A DNA stretch of 64,000 bases from Pseudomonas sp. TNT3 (GCF_010095445.2 NZ_WFGV02000007.1:62001-126000), one strand, 5' to 3'. Positions 26,990 to 36,540 are shown, counted from the first letter of the stretch. Notes: a model not told the origin generated them from the letters alone. Numbers and translations are program-made.

Positions 26990-27270
26990 CGCCCGCCTTC
27001 TCGCTAAAAAAGATCAGCCGTCGGAGCGTTCAAACGAATTGGATTATGCCGATCACGCATACTACCCGCTTCACTGCAGCCCCTGGTGCCGGACATTCCA
27101 CACAGGGAATTGCAGCCTCCTAAGCAATCATTCTCAGTCTAAATCCCATCTCCGGCGTCCTGCCGATTGAGAAAATAATTCCCACGCCACATCCAGAAAC
27201 CAACGTTTTTTGAAGCCCAAATCAATCGAAGGTAACGTCCTCACCATCACATCGCGATCAAGGACGAATC
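26990..27270. other. Prophage intergenic region without a supported gene
   Basis: About 280 bp between the arm-site palindrome and the first cargo gene. Short frames exist on the plus strand but have no ribosome site or recognisable pattern. Confidence 0.5.
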
Positions 27271-27642
27271 ATGAATCAATTCATCATTACCTACACGATC
27301 AAGCGCGACTACAGCTTCGGCAGCCGGAACGACGCATTCATCAGAAGCCTCAAAACGCTTGCTCCAAATTCGTTCTGGAGTGAAACGGCATCGTTTTGCG
27401 CCTTGCAATCAGGAGCCAGCGCTAGAGAAATTTGCTATTTGCTTTGCAAAGACACGGGATTCGACTGTACGAAGGATTCAGTTGTCGTCATCGACACGAC
27501 CAATTATGAATTGGTAACCCGCGGGGACATTCAAGATCTGACTCTGCTGGAAGCTTGTGTTGGGTTCACAAATCGACGCACTTCGTCGGACGCCCCTCCC
27601 ATGGCGTATGACAGCGCCAAACTTTTGGGCGTAATCACTTAA
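27271..27642 (+). CDS. Hypothetical protein with possible Cas2-like ferredoxin fold
   Basis: A 123-residue protein, MNQFIITYTIKRDYSFGSRN..., with the pattern strand (FIITYTIKRD), helix (DAFIRSLKTL), W and charged strand (FWSETASF), helix, then strand SVVVIDTT. That order recalls the small ferredoxin-like SinR/Cas2-type proteins found as singletons in mobile DNA. The resemblance is by eye and weak; there are no CRISPR repeats or cas genes nearby. AAGGA supports the ATG. Function unknown. Confidence 0.6.
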   Translation: MNQFIITYTIKRDYSFGSRNDAFIRSLKTLAPNSFWSETASFCALQSGASAREICYLLCKDTGFDCTKDSVVVIDTTNYELVTRGDIQDLTLLEACVGFTNRRTSSDAPPMAYDSAKLLGVIT

Positions 27643-27851
27643 CAACGCAGATGAGACCGGGCGCTTCGTGGCTTTCGGAATGCCCGGCTAACACTTCCGT
27701 CCTATCGCTTCAATGCCAGATCCGAATCGCGTTTTTTCGCAGGCTTTTTGCCAAACGAACACAGACCAGATAGCAGCTCGTCGAGTCTCCCTCGCTATAG
27801 ATGCCCTGCCTCGAGCACTGTACATCCAAACAGTACTTGAAAGGTGTGATC

Positions 27852-28178
27852 GTGGAACCGCATGAAATCGAAGACACCAGCGATTGGCTTGGCTGTCCGA
27901 CCAGGCTCGAAACCCTGAAGCATTACGCGAGCATGCTCGAGGAAGATATTCAGGCTCTGAAGCTGGAAATTCGCGGAGCAAAGGAAAATATCACTGGTCT
28001 CATCACAATGAACGATGAGCTGTCCGCCGATCTCCAAAGGAAGCGAGCGTGGATCGCGAACCTCGAATCGGAGACCACCGAGCAGTTGACCGATATTCAG
28101 CGTCTGAACCGGATTCTTGACCAGAAAGAAGCCGTCATTCGGGAGCTGCAGGCGCTCAAGCTGAATCACAGGAGATGA
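27852..28178 (+). CDS. Coiled-coil hypothetical protein upstream of SRAP gene
   Basis: About 108 residues, almost entirely a coiled coil from ETLKHYASMLEEDIQALKL to AVIRELQALKLNHRR. I place the start at GTG 27852 because AAAGG lies seven bases before; an ATG at 27801 gives 125 residues. Its stop codon lies just before the next gene's start (two bases between), so they are coupled. Function unknown. Confidence 0.6.
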   Translation: MEPHEIEDTSDWLGCPTRLETLKHYASMLEEDIQALKLEIRGAKENITGLITMNDELSADLQRKRAWIANLESETTEQLTDIQRLNRILDQKEAVIRELQALKLNHRR

Positions 28179-28180
28179 CC

Positions 28181-28861
28181 ATGTGCGGACGACTATCCCA
28201 ATACCACGGTATCCACGAATTCGTAGCAGCGCTGAGCATGCCTAACCCGCTGGTCAACAACGCAGGCGATCAGCCGTTCGAGCGATACAACGCCGCCCCT
28301 ACTACTCAACTCGCGATCTTCCACCAAGAGGGTGATTACCTGCACGCGGATATGGTTCGGTGGGGATGGAGACCGCACTGGGCAAAGGACCGCGCTGCGC
28401 CGATCAATGCCCGAGTGGAGAAAGTCGCTCACGGCCCCTTCTTTCGGGCGATCTGGCCGCACCGAGCAATAATCGCGATCAACAACTGGTTCGAGTGGGT
28501 CGATGAGGGTGGTCCGAAGAAACAGCCCTACCTCATACGACACAGGGATCAGACACCGATTCTGTGCGCCGCTATCGGACAGTACCCTAACGCTGATCAT
28601 GAACCAGGCGTGCATGACGGCTTTGTCATCATCACTGCTGACAGTGCGGGCGGTATGGTGGACATCCACGACCGTCGGCCGGTGGCATTGAGACCTGAAC
28701 TTGCTCGAGAGTGGCTGGACCCGGCTACGCCAAACGAGCGCGCCGAACAGATGGTGCTCCTCCAAGGGGAGCCGACCGAGACGTTCGAGTGGTTCAAAGT
28801 AGGCCGCACAGTGGGAAATGTGAGAAATCATGGCCACGAGCTTATTCGCCCTTTAGACTAA
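28181..28861 (+). CDS. SRAP-domain (YedK/HMCES-type) abasic-site protein
   Basis: SRAP proteins covalently trap abasic sites in single-stranded DNA through Cys2. The start is set at 28181 so that cysteine is residue 2 (MCGRLSQY), which the mechanism requires; an ATG two codons earlier is rejected. In 226 residues the other family motifs are visible: YNAAPTT, NARVEK, RAIIAINNWFEW (catalytic region) and the HDRRPVAL histidine. GGAG lies upstream within the coiled-coil gene. Phages often carry such genes; here it may protect phage or host DNA during SOS. Confidence 0.93.
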   Translation: MCGRLSQYHGIHEFVAALSMPNPLVNNAGDQPFERYNAAPTTQLAIFHQEGDYLHADMVRWGWRPHWAKDRAAPINARVEKVAHGPFFRAIWPHRAIIAINNWFEWVDEGGPKKQPYLIRHRDQTPILCAAIGQYPNADHEPGVHDGFVIITADSAGGMVDIHDRRPVALRPELAREWLDPATPNERAEQMVLLQGEPTETFEWFKVGRTVGNVRNHGHELIRPLD

Positions 28862-28898
28862 AGTGAAAAATACGCGACTTTCCCAGAACAGGATGTGA

Positions 28899-29369
28899 AT
28901 GGTGCCGCTATCAGACAGTTTAAAATTACTCAACATACCCTCAATTGTTGCGACAACCATTGTCTTATTTTCGGTATTCGCACCAGGCTGCCTTATAATC
29001 TTTTTCTTCAACAGAGATTTATTTACCAACCTGGACATTATAAAGCTACTTTTACTTTTACTTTCGCTATCGTTAACATTACCCTGCTTGCTTGTACCTT
29101 ATTTAGTATCTATAGCTTCTGAATTAGGCAGTTTTCCAGTGCCAGATGGCATTAGACAAATGGACCACTTCTCCCTCCTCATCAGACATGGAGCAAACAG
29201 TGGGATTAACCTATATTTTGCTTTAGCAATATGCTTCTTCGGAAAGTTTACATTTGACTACTTCCTCACCCTGTATATTTTCGGAATAGTGATAATGGTA
29301 CTGTTCGAATTATGGTACTCGTCTAAAAAAAAGGCGAAAGATAACGACAATCTTCGCATTCCAGATTGA
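28899..29369 (+). CDS. Small AT-rich multi-pass membrane protein
   Basis: A 156-residue protein with about four hydrophobic segments (near residues 12-35, 47-75, 105-118 and 122-140) and a lysine-rich C-terminal tail. Base composition is much more AT-rich than its neighbours, which points to separate acquisition. AGGA precedes the ATG. A cargo (moron) membrane protein; a superinfection-blocking role is conceivable but not shown. Confidence 0.7.
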   Translation: MVPLSDSLKLLNIPSIVATTIVLFSVFAPGCLIIFFFNRDLFTNLDIIKLLLLLLSLSLTLPCLLVPYLVSIASELGSFPVPDGIRQMDHFSLLIRHGANSGINLYFALAICFFGKFTFDYFLTLYIFGIVIMVLFELWYSSKKKAKDNDNLRIPD

Positions 29370-29437
29370 CATTAGCATATTCATTGACGCAGCCAGCGAT
29401 CAAACCGCTGGCTGTTATCAAGCTTAGAAATCGAAGA

Positions 29438-29692
29438 CTACTTCAGATCGCGCGCATCTGCAGACGGTTGTAACAATACAACCTCACGAAATGGATCATC
29501 AATCAACAAAGCTCCATATTTGCTAGTACATGCATTTTCGCATTTTGTGTAGTCGAAACCACACTTGGGATTAGTATTCGCACCTGGACATTTATCCAGA
29601 GCATCCACACACACTTGAACGCAGTCTTCCTTTTCTCCACAATAGGCACTAACAGAGAAAAGCATTGCAAAGAACACCACTAGAGCTTTCAT
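29438..29692 (-). CDS. Small secreted cysteine-rich protein
   Basis: An 84-residue precursor with a signal peptide (MKALVVFFAMLFSVSAY) and seven cysteines, mostly in the mature part (CVQVCVDALDKCPG, NPKCGFDYTKCENAC), a disulfide-rich helical hairpin pattern. The ATG at 29692 follows GGAGG at proper distance; the GTG three codons earlier touches that site. Prophage cargo; unknown role. Confidence 0.7.
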   Translation of the reverse strand: MKALVVFFAMLFSVSAYCGEKEDCVQVCVDALDKCPGANTNPKCGFDYTKCENACTSKYGALLIDDPFREVVLLQPSADARDLK

Positions 29693-29701
29693 ACGGACCA
29701 C

Positions 29702-29916
29702 CTCCAGACATTACCCCCCCTCCGGATAATAGACCGCATTTACACGCACGAAATATTAAATAGAAACTAGAATTATTCCACCCAGCAATAAACGAAAGCA
29801 TATTTCTCATTTATTTTACAGATTTTGTGCACAAGTTCTAATTTAGCATTGCCCCCTTAAGATTTGAACGCATCAATATACACTTATCAAAAGCTGAAGA
29901 TTTACTCCAACAAGAT
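29702..29916. other. AT-rich intergenic stretch
   Basis: About 215 bp, strongly AT-rich, between the Cys-rich protein and the endolysin gene. No gene is seen; likely promoter for the former. Confidence 0.5.
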
Positions 29917-30342
29917 TTATGGCACATTATTAAAAAAGATGTGGCTACCAAGTTTTAGTGTCTGATTTGCATTTTTGGCCCAAGCTGGTGGATTTGACAT
30001 CGTCGTCGCGTAGTAGTGGGTTGCACCGCCTGTTGGATCCGGCGCTTTCCCCGCCATCACCAAGTCAGCAGCGATCTGCGCTTGGGCAAATTCGCGGAAC
30101 GGAATCGTCTTCGCGCCGCTGAGGTAGACGTAGTTCCGATCGTTACGATTCCAGCAACTGAACTGCCACGGCTTTTGACACACTCCTGCATAACCCTCCC
30201 CCCACCACGATGTAGTTTTCCCGTCGTTCACGCGGTTGCGAATGGTCCAGGCTACCGCGATCAAACCAACAAGGCTTTCGCCGCGAGCTTCGCCCCACAG
30301 CGTGCGCGCGAGGATGTCGCGATCATGTTCGGTAATGGTCAT
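29917..30342 (-). CDS. Phage endolysin, cell wall hydrolase (SleB-like)
   Basis: A 141-residue protein of the cell-wall hydrolase type: ILARTLWGEARGE carries the catalytic glutamate region, followed by AVAWTIRNRVND, WQFSCWN and GGATHYYA, the standard motif order. There is no signal peptide, so release would need a holin. GGAG supports the ATG at 30342. It is the last late gene on the minus strand and appears intact. Confidence 0.88.
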   Translation of the reverse strand: MTITEHDRDILARTLWGEARGESLVGLIAVAWTIRNRVNDGKTTSWWGEGYAGVCQKPWQFSCWNRNDRNYVYLSGAKTIPFREFAQAQIAADLVMAGKAPDPTGGATHYYATTMSNPPAWAKNANQTLKLGSHIFFNNVP

Positions 30343-30401
30343 TACTTTTCTCCAGACAAAAATAAACCCGCTCAAGGCGGGTGGCGGACACGGAACGGTA
30401 G

Positions 30402-31121
30402 TTACTGCGTTTCGATCAACAACTCAGGGTCGGCGGCAATGTCTGGTACGGGAGGTTCGATCGGCCAAACGGGCGCGCTCGGCCATGTTGCTTGTGAGGT
30501 GACTTTGCCCAGATCGAATTTGTATCCCTTCCAAGCACTCAGACTGAGCAGTAACGCCGCCTGTTCGGCTTCATCCACTTCTGTCGCTTTTCCAGCTTCG
30601 ATGCCGTAGCCCAGAGTTTTAATGCGGTCTTCAATGCGCGTTATGCGTAACGCAGCGCTCGCATTGCGTTGAGCCAAGGCGCTTTTGGTCGCAAGCAATT
30701 CTGCTTCACGCTCGGCAGCTTCTTTCATAGCCTTGGTCACCAGCTGGGGCCAGTCAATCACACCAGACGTAACTGGGATATTGCTGTCATATTCAGGTGT
30801 TGGATCGTACTCACCATTTTCATTCGGGAGCGCTTTAGGGAATACAAGCTGCCCATCAGCGGGATCATTCAGCGGCGCGGGGAACGCCTGAGCTTGGCTG
30901 TAATTTACAGGGTTGGGTAAAAAAAGTGCCAGGCGCAGTACACCATCCTTTCTTTGAACATCTTCTGCAAATCGATTACATGAAATAGCTCGGACTGGTA
31001 GCGTTTCTCCATCGGCAATTCTAGAGAAATCAAATTCCTCATTATCGATGATCAACTTTTCGCCAAACCTCGCAGCAACATAAGCAGTATCGTCTCTTTT
31101 TGGTTGCATCTTGATATGCAT
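30402..31121 (-). CDS. Tail fibre assembly protein-like
   Basis: A 239-residue protein just downstream of the tail fibre gene. The C-terminal half has the helical region KEAAEREAELLATKSALAQR and the proline-rich YKFDLGKVTSQATWPSAPVW end typical of tail-fibre chaperones of Pseudomonas phages. AAGGAA precedes the ATG. It seems intact while its presumed client gene is frameshifted. Confidence 0.78.
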   Translation of the reverse strand: MHIKMQPKRDDTAYVAARFGEKLIIDNEEFDFSRIADGETLPVRAISCNRFAEDVQRKDGVLRLALFLPNPVNYSQAQAFPAPLNDPADGQLVFPKALPNENGEYDPTPEYDSNIPVTSGVIDWPQLVTKAMKEAAEREAELLATKSALAQRNASAALRITRIEDRIKTLGYGIEAGKATEVDEAEQAALLLSLSAWKGYKFDLGKVTSQATWPSAPVWPIEPPVPDIAADPELLIETQ

Positions 31122-31134
31122 TTATAGTTCCTTT

Positions 31135-32050
31135 TTAAACTGCCTCCCAGAAGCCAATACAAGTCACTCGCGTAACCATTGTCTGTGCATTTGGTCCATT
31201 CAAATGGACAATAGATGCTTGATAAGGTGTATTCACATAGCCACTAGGATAACCGTATTGGGTGTTACTAACAGTTGGGATACCTGTAGCAATCACCTGA
31301 TAATCCCCAACAAAATCAATTGGGAGGTTAACGTTGCTTACTGTAATCGCATTTTCTGCCGCCAGCAGATTGAAAGGAGCACACTTCACGATGGCTAACC
31401 CACCAAAAAACTTGATGTATTGTCCAGTCGCGTTAGTGCCTACTTCCATGATAGCACCAGCAGCCATCGTACCAACAATGTCAGCAAGCGCAGCATTTTT
31501 CAAACCAAAGGCAACACGCGCATCTTCCTTATTTTTTGCACCTGTACCGCCCTGATCCACCGAGAGCGCTGTAGTCAGTGCGCTCAGTGCAGTAATGTCT
31601 TTGTTTGCACCCGATTTCGCAGCAGACAATGTTTCGCGCGCCTCGGTAGCATCTTTATCATCTAGCAGATCGAGAATGACTAACGAGAGTTCTTTGAGCC
31701 CAGTACCTCCCTTGGAAGCTGGCAAGATGTCATAGTTACCCGTCGTTTTCAGTGCCGCCAGCTGTTCGCCGTAGGTGTTTACGATGTCGCGCACTTTGTC
31801 GGCCAGGGCTTTCGAATAGCCTTGCACGGGCATGATTGCATAAGCCGCACCGGCTACCGTCGTCCCCTTATAGGCCGGAACAATTGAAATGACCGTCGCA
31901 CTCGCAACGTTCCCGATCTCGTAAGTTATGCCGTCGGGTCCGCCCAAACGCATCACCGATTCTACAGTTAGCAGCAAAGTCCGCTTTTATGCCGGTGACT
32001 GTCGTCGATCCTTTGGTAACCGTAACTGTCCCACCTCTTAGCCAAGGCAT
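31135..32050 (-). pseudogene. Tail fibre protein, frameshifted
   Basis: The N-terminal frame begins MPWLRGGTVTVTKGSTTVTG at 32050 behind GGAG and reads to IGDAFG. The continuation GPDGITYEIGNVASATVIS and the rest (through 31135) lie in another frame. The break is near 31,943-31,950 at GCGTTTGGGCGGACC, where relatives would read DAF(V/L)GPDG. Intact length would be about 300 residues, with a collagen-like GGTG repeat region and C-terminal domain. The frameshift separates the tail-attachment part from the tip. Confidence 0.82.
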
Positions 32051-32110
32051 CGAACACTCCAAAATTTGGTCAATAAAAAACCCGCGCTTGGCGGGCCTAC
32101 TCGGAACTAA

Positions 32111-32986
32111 TCAGTTATAAGGAAATGGAAGGCCGCCTGTTGTAATAATCAACGCTACCGGAAAGCGATCAGTCGGCAAGTTAAAAAACGAATAGTACAG
32201 CGCATATCCGGATGTCTGCGGGTAAGACTGCGTAGTCCCACCTGTAGCGCCAAACATGAACGATATACCGCCTACGCGGCCGTAGGCGCCTTCCGAACCG
32301 CTGTACATCGTATGTGGGAACGCGTTGCCACCATACAAGTCGCTTATCCCGCACGTGCGCGACCAAGGAAGATAGGCCGCATATTCAATTCCCGGGGCAA
32401 GCCCAATGTCGACCACTGAATCCACCTTTGTGACTTCCCCCCCTGCTGCCGCTTGTCGATGTCGGTTATAGCCACCGCCGTAGGTGGTGATGTAACGGCC
32501 GAAACGATCCAGGCCGCCAGGCCCGGGGGCCTGAACAGCGCCGATGACATTGACTGGAGGCTGGAGTGAATTGAATGTGATCACCCCGTCAGGAGTCCGC
32601 GTCTTCAAATACGGCCCACCGGGAATGTTGTCTTGCATCAAATCAAAGCAGTAAAACCTGGTGCTGCTGTCGGCGTTTGAATAAAAGAATGTTAGCGCCG
32701 CCCCTGCTCTGGCCGAACCCACCATACAGCCGGGACCGGTGATAAACACGATCGGTGATAGGGAGTTGTATACCGTGAACCCGTAGAGACTATCCGCGCC
32801 GGCTGTTCCCGAGGTCACCACCGATGCCGTCCAGTTAGCGCCGTTATTTGGGTCCAACTGAGCTGAGCGCAAATATCTGCGCGTCCATGATTGCTGATAC
32901 GCCATTGATCCACTTTTTATGAGGCCGTAACAGATTAAGTCGGTGTCAAACAGCAGCTGGCCGCTGTCCTTAGAAAATTTCGCCAT
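32111..32986 (-). CDS. Phage tail protein downstream of J
   Basis: A 291-residue protein starting MAKFSKDSGQLLFDTDLI. It belongs to the tail-tip-associated hypothetical proteins that follow gene J in many Pseudomonas lambdoid prophages. The ATG overlaps the stop of the preceding fragment (TGATG), so it is coupled. No frame damage is seen inside. An uninterrupted frame joins it to J upstream, but that is read-through of deletion junctions. Confidence 0.75.
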   Translation of the reverse strand: MAKFSKDSGQLLFDTDLICYGLIKSGSMAYQQSWTRRYLRSAQLDPNNGANWTASVVTSGTAGADSLYGFTVYNSLSPIVFITGPGCMVGSARAGAALTFFYSNADSSTRFYCFDLMQDNIPGGPYLKTRTPDGVITFNSLQPPVNVIGAVQAPGPGGLDRFGRYITTYGGGYNRHRQAAAGGEVTKVDSVVDIGLAPGIEYAAYLPWSRTCGISDLYGGNAFPHTMYSGSEGAYGRVGGISFMFGATGGTTQSYPQTSGYALYYSFFNLPTDRFPVALIITTGGLPFPYN

Positions 32987-33183
32987 CAGTAATATCCATA
33001 ATAGATCCTGCAGTTCGCCGAGAAGTATCCCCAACCGTTGGTGGCATAGGAGTATGCCCAAGACAGGACGCCGCCAGCCAAGGTGACGCCCGGCTTTTTT
33101 CCGGTTTCTCGCTGCAAGTCCACCAACGGCACGACAATAAAAAACTGTGTCTTTCCCCATACCGGCCGCGATGTACTGACCAT
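32986..33183 (-). pseudogene. 3' fragment of a small tail gene between J and the downstream tail gene
   Basis: From WGKTQFFIVVPLVDLQRETG to the C-terminal CRIYYGYY it looks like the end of a real tail gene. The first dozen residues, however, are an out-of-frame reading of the J remnant. The deletion junction is near 33,150-33,160. The stop overlaps the next start codon. Confidence 0.6.
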
Positions 33184-34597
33184 GTGCGTTGACCTGCATC
33201 TTCACAGACCACATCGTGGTTAGTTTGCCGCGGCGCTGTGCCTCGGATGCACGCGTGCAACCGATTGCACTTAATTCGGTTGGCCGGTCGCCATAACGAC
33301 GCTGAAGGTCAAGGTCGGCGAACGGGATGACATCGGTGTCATAGTTGTTCGCCGGGTTGTCGTAGCTCACCAGGGCACGGGTGTATCGGGTCTTCGCCGA
33401 AGCGCTGCCGTAGGAGAATTTCCCGTCGATGACATTGGCGCGAGTGAAAACGTAGTCGAAGTCTTGTGCGCGCGGCATGTCGGCCTGCATCACCAGCTGC
33501 CCCTGGGCCCAGTAAGTCATGCCACGGTAAATGCCGGAAATATCGCGCAGCAGTGACCAGGCATTGGCCTTGCCCTGCAGGTTCATGTCGCAGAGAAAAC
33601 GGGGCTCTGTACCACCGAGACCGTTCGGCACCAGTTGGTCGCAGTACTGGGAAATCCGGTAGAGCTCCCATTTATCGACCATAAACGGCTTGATGCGCTT
33701 GCCGAGGCCGAAGCGATCCTCGGTGCATACGCCAAACGTGACCCACGCAGGGTTGTTCGTCCAAGCCTGCTTCATGGTGCCGTCCCAAGTGCCGGTGTAC
33801 GTCCGAGCGATCGGGTCATAGTTGCTCGGCACCTGCCATTTGCGAGCACGACATTTCACGGTGACGACCGGAATGTTGGTGAACTGCTCAGCGTCGAATT
33901 CGATGTAGAGCAACGCGGTGTTCGGGTACCGCAGCTTCGTGTCGATCACTTCGGTGTAACCGGCGATCAACATGGTGTCAGCGATCTTGTTGCTGTTCTG
34001 GTTCGCCGTGAGGCGGCGAACGCGGATCTGCCAGCCGGTGGTAGCGGTAGGCAAGTCGATGCGGCGCGAGCGCTCGTAACGAGTGCTGCTTTTGCCGTCT
34101 ACAGCATCAAGAGCGACCTGTTGATAGGCGCCGCCATCGGTGGCTACGTCGATTGCGTACTCGATGCGGTAACCTACGATGTTGCCGTTATCGTCCTGGC
34201 GTTGCAGAGCGGGCCAAGCAAAACGCAAGCGGACGGCAGACAGTTGAATGTTCGTGATCGAACGGACCCACGCGTTACCACTTCGCAATTCAACGTTGAG
34301 CGACGTTTCGCTCTCAACCGCTGGGATGCCGGGGATGTAGGTCTGATCGACGGATCCGGGGCGCCAGTCCCATTTCACGTTCGGGAAGTTGTAGTTTCCG
34401 CTCGCATCCCGAATCGGGGTGTTGTCCAGATAGACGCTGTAGTCGGTCGGGACTTCATCGAACTCGCCCTCTCCCACAGCAATGAGCATCTTGGCGAGGT
34501 TAGTCGAGCGCAGACTGTCGCTGGCTTCAGTTGGCGACTTTGGCTTGCTGCTGCCGCCCTTCTCGCCGTGGATATCAATCTTTTGTGCTGCGCCCAT
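33155..34597 (-). pseudogene. Host-specificity protein J (tail tip), internally deleted
   Basis: The start is MGAAQKIDIHGEKGG with GGAGG upstream. About 455 residues match the N-terminal half of J (VPTDYSVYLDNTPI; CTEDRFGLGKRI; CDMNLQGKANAWSLLRDISG) up to EAQRRGK. Directly after, the reading becomes TTMWSVKMQVNAHGQYIAAG, which is the DUF1983-type segment normally hundreds of residues later. It then breaks again within a few codons. Lambda-type J has over 1,000 residues, so more than half is gone. Confidence 0.85.
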
Positions 34598-34656
34598 GCT
34601 TTCCTCCAGGCGAAAAAAAGCCCGCTCAGTTGGCGGGCTTAATATAAAATTTAAGA

Positions 34657-35283
34657 TCAGGACGACACAGGATCACCGTAACTTACTTTAAATTCGATCT
34701 GCTTTTTCTGGCGATAAAGTTCTTTCATTAAGTCATTTTGATCTGGTGACAGACTTAAATTCATATTAGCAGTTTTATTTACACCTTTTTTCGCACTTGG
34801 GCTGACCAGTGGAACACCGAGGAGAATCCCGCTGCAGGAATATGTTAAAAGCCTCAAGCCCAGATCGAGCTTGGATTCAAAATCAGACCATTGCTCCATC
34901 TCTCGGAGATCATCAGTTTTCGGGGCGTGAAGATAGTTACCCAGCTGCTCTCCAATAGCACGCAACTGTGGCGTGACGGGAGTGTACTTGCATCGAATCA
35001 TTGGAAAACCGTCGGACCATATTTCAACACGAACCTCTTTTGTGCATCCATAAAAAGCCTGTTCTACATCTCTCCCAAGCGCCGCAATTTGCCATCCATT
35101 TTTCTTCTTCTGAGCGACGTGCGATTGATACTGCAAATACTCCCGCAGCCTTGACTCTATACCGAAACGAAGCTCTAAAGCACAATAAAAATAACAATCA
35201 GTATTTGATTGAGCTCTTGCAAAGAGATCTGTCGCCCTCGAAAGATGGTTGACCGCTCCTCTAAAGAATTTTTTTGCTTCCAT
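34657..35283 (-). CDS. Cargo gene between tail genes J and I, possible HEPN-like helical protein
   Basis: A 208-residue, mostly helical protein inserted in the otherwise contiguous I-J tail module, with AT-rich composition. LSRATDLFARAQSNTDCYFY and the later LGNYLHAPK resemble HEPN-type helical bundles, but no certain RxxxxH motif is present. A TTG at 35295 is an alternative start. Its position and composition mark it as a moron; a defence or exclusion role is inference. Confidence 0.6.
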   Translation of the reverse strand: MEAKKFFRGAVNHLSRATDLFARAQSNTDCYFYCALELRFGIESRLREYLQYQSHVAQKKKNGWQIAALGRDVEQAFYGCTKEVRVEIWSDGFPMIRCKYTPVTPQLRAIGEQLGNYLHAPKTDDLREMEQWSDFESKLDLGLRLLTYSCSGILLGVPLVSPSAKKGVNKTANMNLSLSPDQNDLMKELYRQKKQIEFKVSYGDPVSS

Positions 35284-35310
35284 GACCGTTTTCAACTGTA
35301 AAAAAAATAA

Positions 35311-35913
35311 TCATATCTTATCTTCGGCGTGGATCGATGCAGAAATGATCATGCCGCCCCATCGGCGGTCGCCGATGCAGATTGGGACCGGGTTGCCACT
35401 GGCTGTGGTGTTCTTAGCGCTGCCGAAGGCGTAGGACGGGGCGTTCTCAGGGGATGAAGTTTGCGAAAGACCGCCCTGCTGCGGGCTCAGCATCTGGATC
35501 ACTCCGCCTGCGACCAAGCCAATTCCTGCACCAATAAGTGGTGCACCAAACGGCGTTGCTGAAAGAAAGGTCCCCGCAACAATCATTACTGCCCCAAGAA
35601 TCGTTTGGATCAGTCCGCCTCTTTTACTGCCTCCGATGATTGGAACAATTCGAATTTCACTGGCACCACCCAAGCTGAATTCGCTCTCCCCAACATTTTT
35701 TCAGTTACGGAAAATTGCGAAGCGCATTCCAAGCCTGTCCAGTCGTTGAATTTCCTCATTAAACCCTTCAAGAGTCGCTTTTAACGCCTTGAACGCTTCC
35801 CACGTTTGACCGGAATCTAGTAAACGCCGGTGCATGCGGCCAAATTTCGTGGCCAGGGATCCGGACAACTTGATCGTTGTCATAGGGTGATGATGTGTAG
35901 CCGTCGCCGACAT
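35311..35913 (-). pseudogene. Tail assembly protein I, interrupted by an in-frame TGA
   Basis: The N-terminal part begins MSATATHHHPMTTIKLSGSL at 35913 (GGAG upstream) and reads to AIFRN; then TGA at 35703-35701. The same frame continues KNVGESEFSLGGASEIRIVP and the membrane-like glycine-rich C-terminal half to 35311. Removing that stop restores a standard I protein of about 200 residues. A CGA-to-TGA change would explain it. Confidence 0.88.
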
Positions 35914-35965
35914 GACTTTCTCCGAATAACAAAAAACCGCCCGAGGGCCGCTGATTGGATGATGC

Positions 35966-36388
35966 TCATTGGTAATCGACGTAAGGCCCTATATAAAATC
36001 CAGCCATGTCGCCGCTGATTCGGTAGAGGTTTTCTTTGCCGACCTGGACGCTTGCTGAAATGGTCCGGATAGCGGCTCCCCCGCACAGGCCCGAGCCTGC
36101 AAGTCCGGCACCCAAGTTGGGAGTTCCTGGGGGAAGATAAAAGCTTGCCCTTTGTCCCGTTCCGATTTTTGCCGCTTTACGGCCATCTACGTAAACAACG
36201 ATGTCACATCCAGACCCAACCGCACCCGAGTCTCTGACTACCGTTAGTTTTCCGCTTTCGCCGGCTGGCTTGCTTTGAAAGGCATAGAGCTCATCGCTCG
36301 GAACCGGCTCGGCCTGATTGACGGGTATCGCGGACGAAGCGCACCCAGTCAGCAACGCAAAAACCACCGCCCCTATCAAAATCCGCAT
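35966..36388 (-). CDS. Prophage lipoprotein
   Basis: A 140-residue lipoprotein: signal VFALLTGC with the lipid-attachment cysteine near residue 17. The mature part has a beta-rich domain (GKLTVVRDSGAVGSGCDIVV, DGRKAAKIGTGQRASFYLPP) resembling DUF2846-type lipoproteins. AAGGAAG sets the start at 36388. It lies between tail genes K and I as a moron. Surface lipoproteins in that position often block superinfection, which is inference here. Confidence 0.72.
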   Translation of the reverse strand: MRILIGAVVFALLTGCASSAIPVNQAEPVPSDELYAFQSKPAGESGKLTVVRDSGAVGSGCDIVVYVDGRKAAKIGTGQRASFYLPPGTPNLGAGLAGSGLCGGAAIRTISASVQVGKENLYRISGDMAGFYIGPYVDYQ

Positions 36389-36540
36389 GATTCTTCCTTG
36401 TCCTGAAAAGGCGTGACTGTAGCGCGGTACTATTCGGGCATCCAGCGGGGACGAAAGAGCAGTGACCGGATTGGACCTAGCCATAGTAGCATTACGCCAC
36501 AATCTTTTTAATAATTGCAGTTTTCAAGGCGTCTACAAAC

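Noticed and set aside
26922-27170. Plus-strand frame of 82 codons beside attL
   Set aside because: It begins within the arm-site palindrome, has no ribosome site and no protein-like pattern.
32111-34597. A single 828-residue tail protein
   Set aside because: The middle is an out-of-frame stretch across deletion junctions; J remnant and the downstream tail gene are separate.
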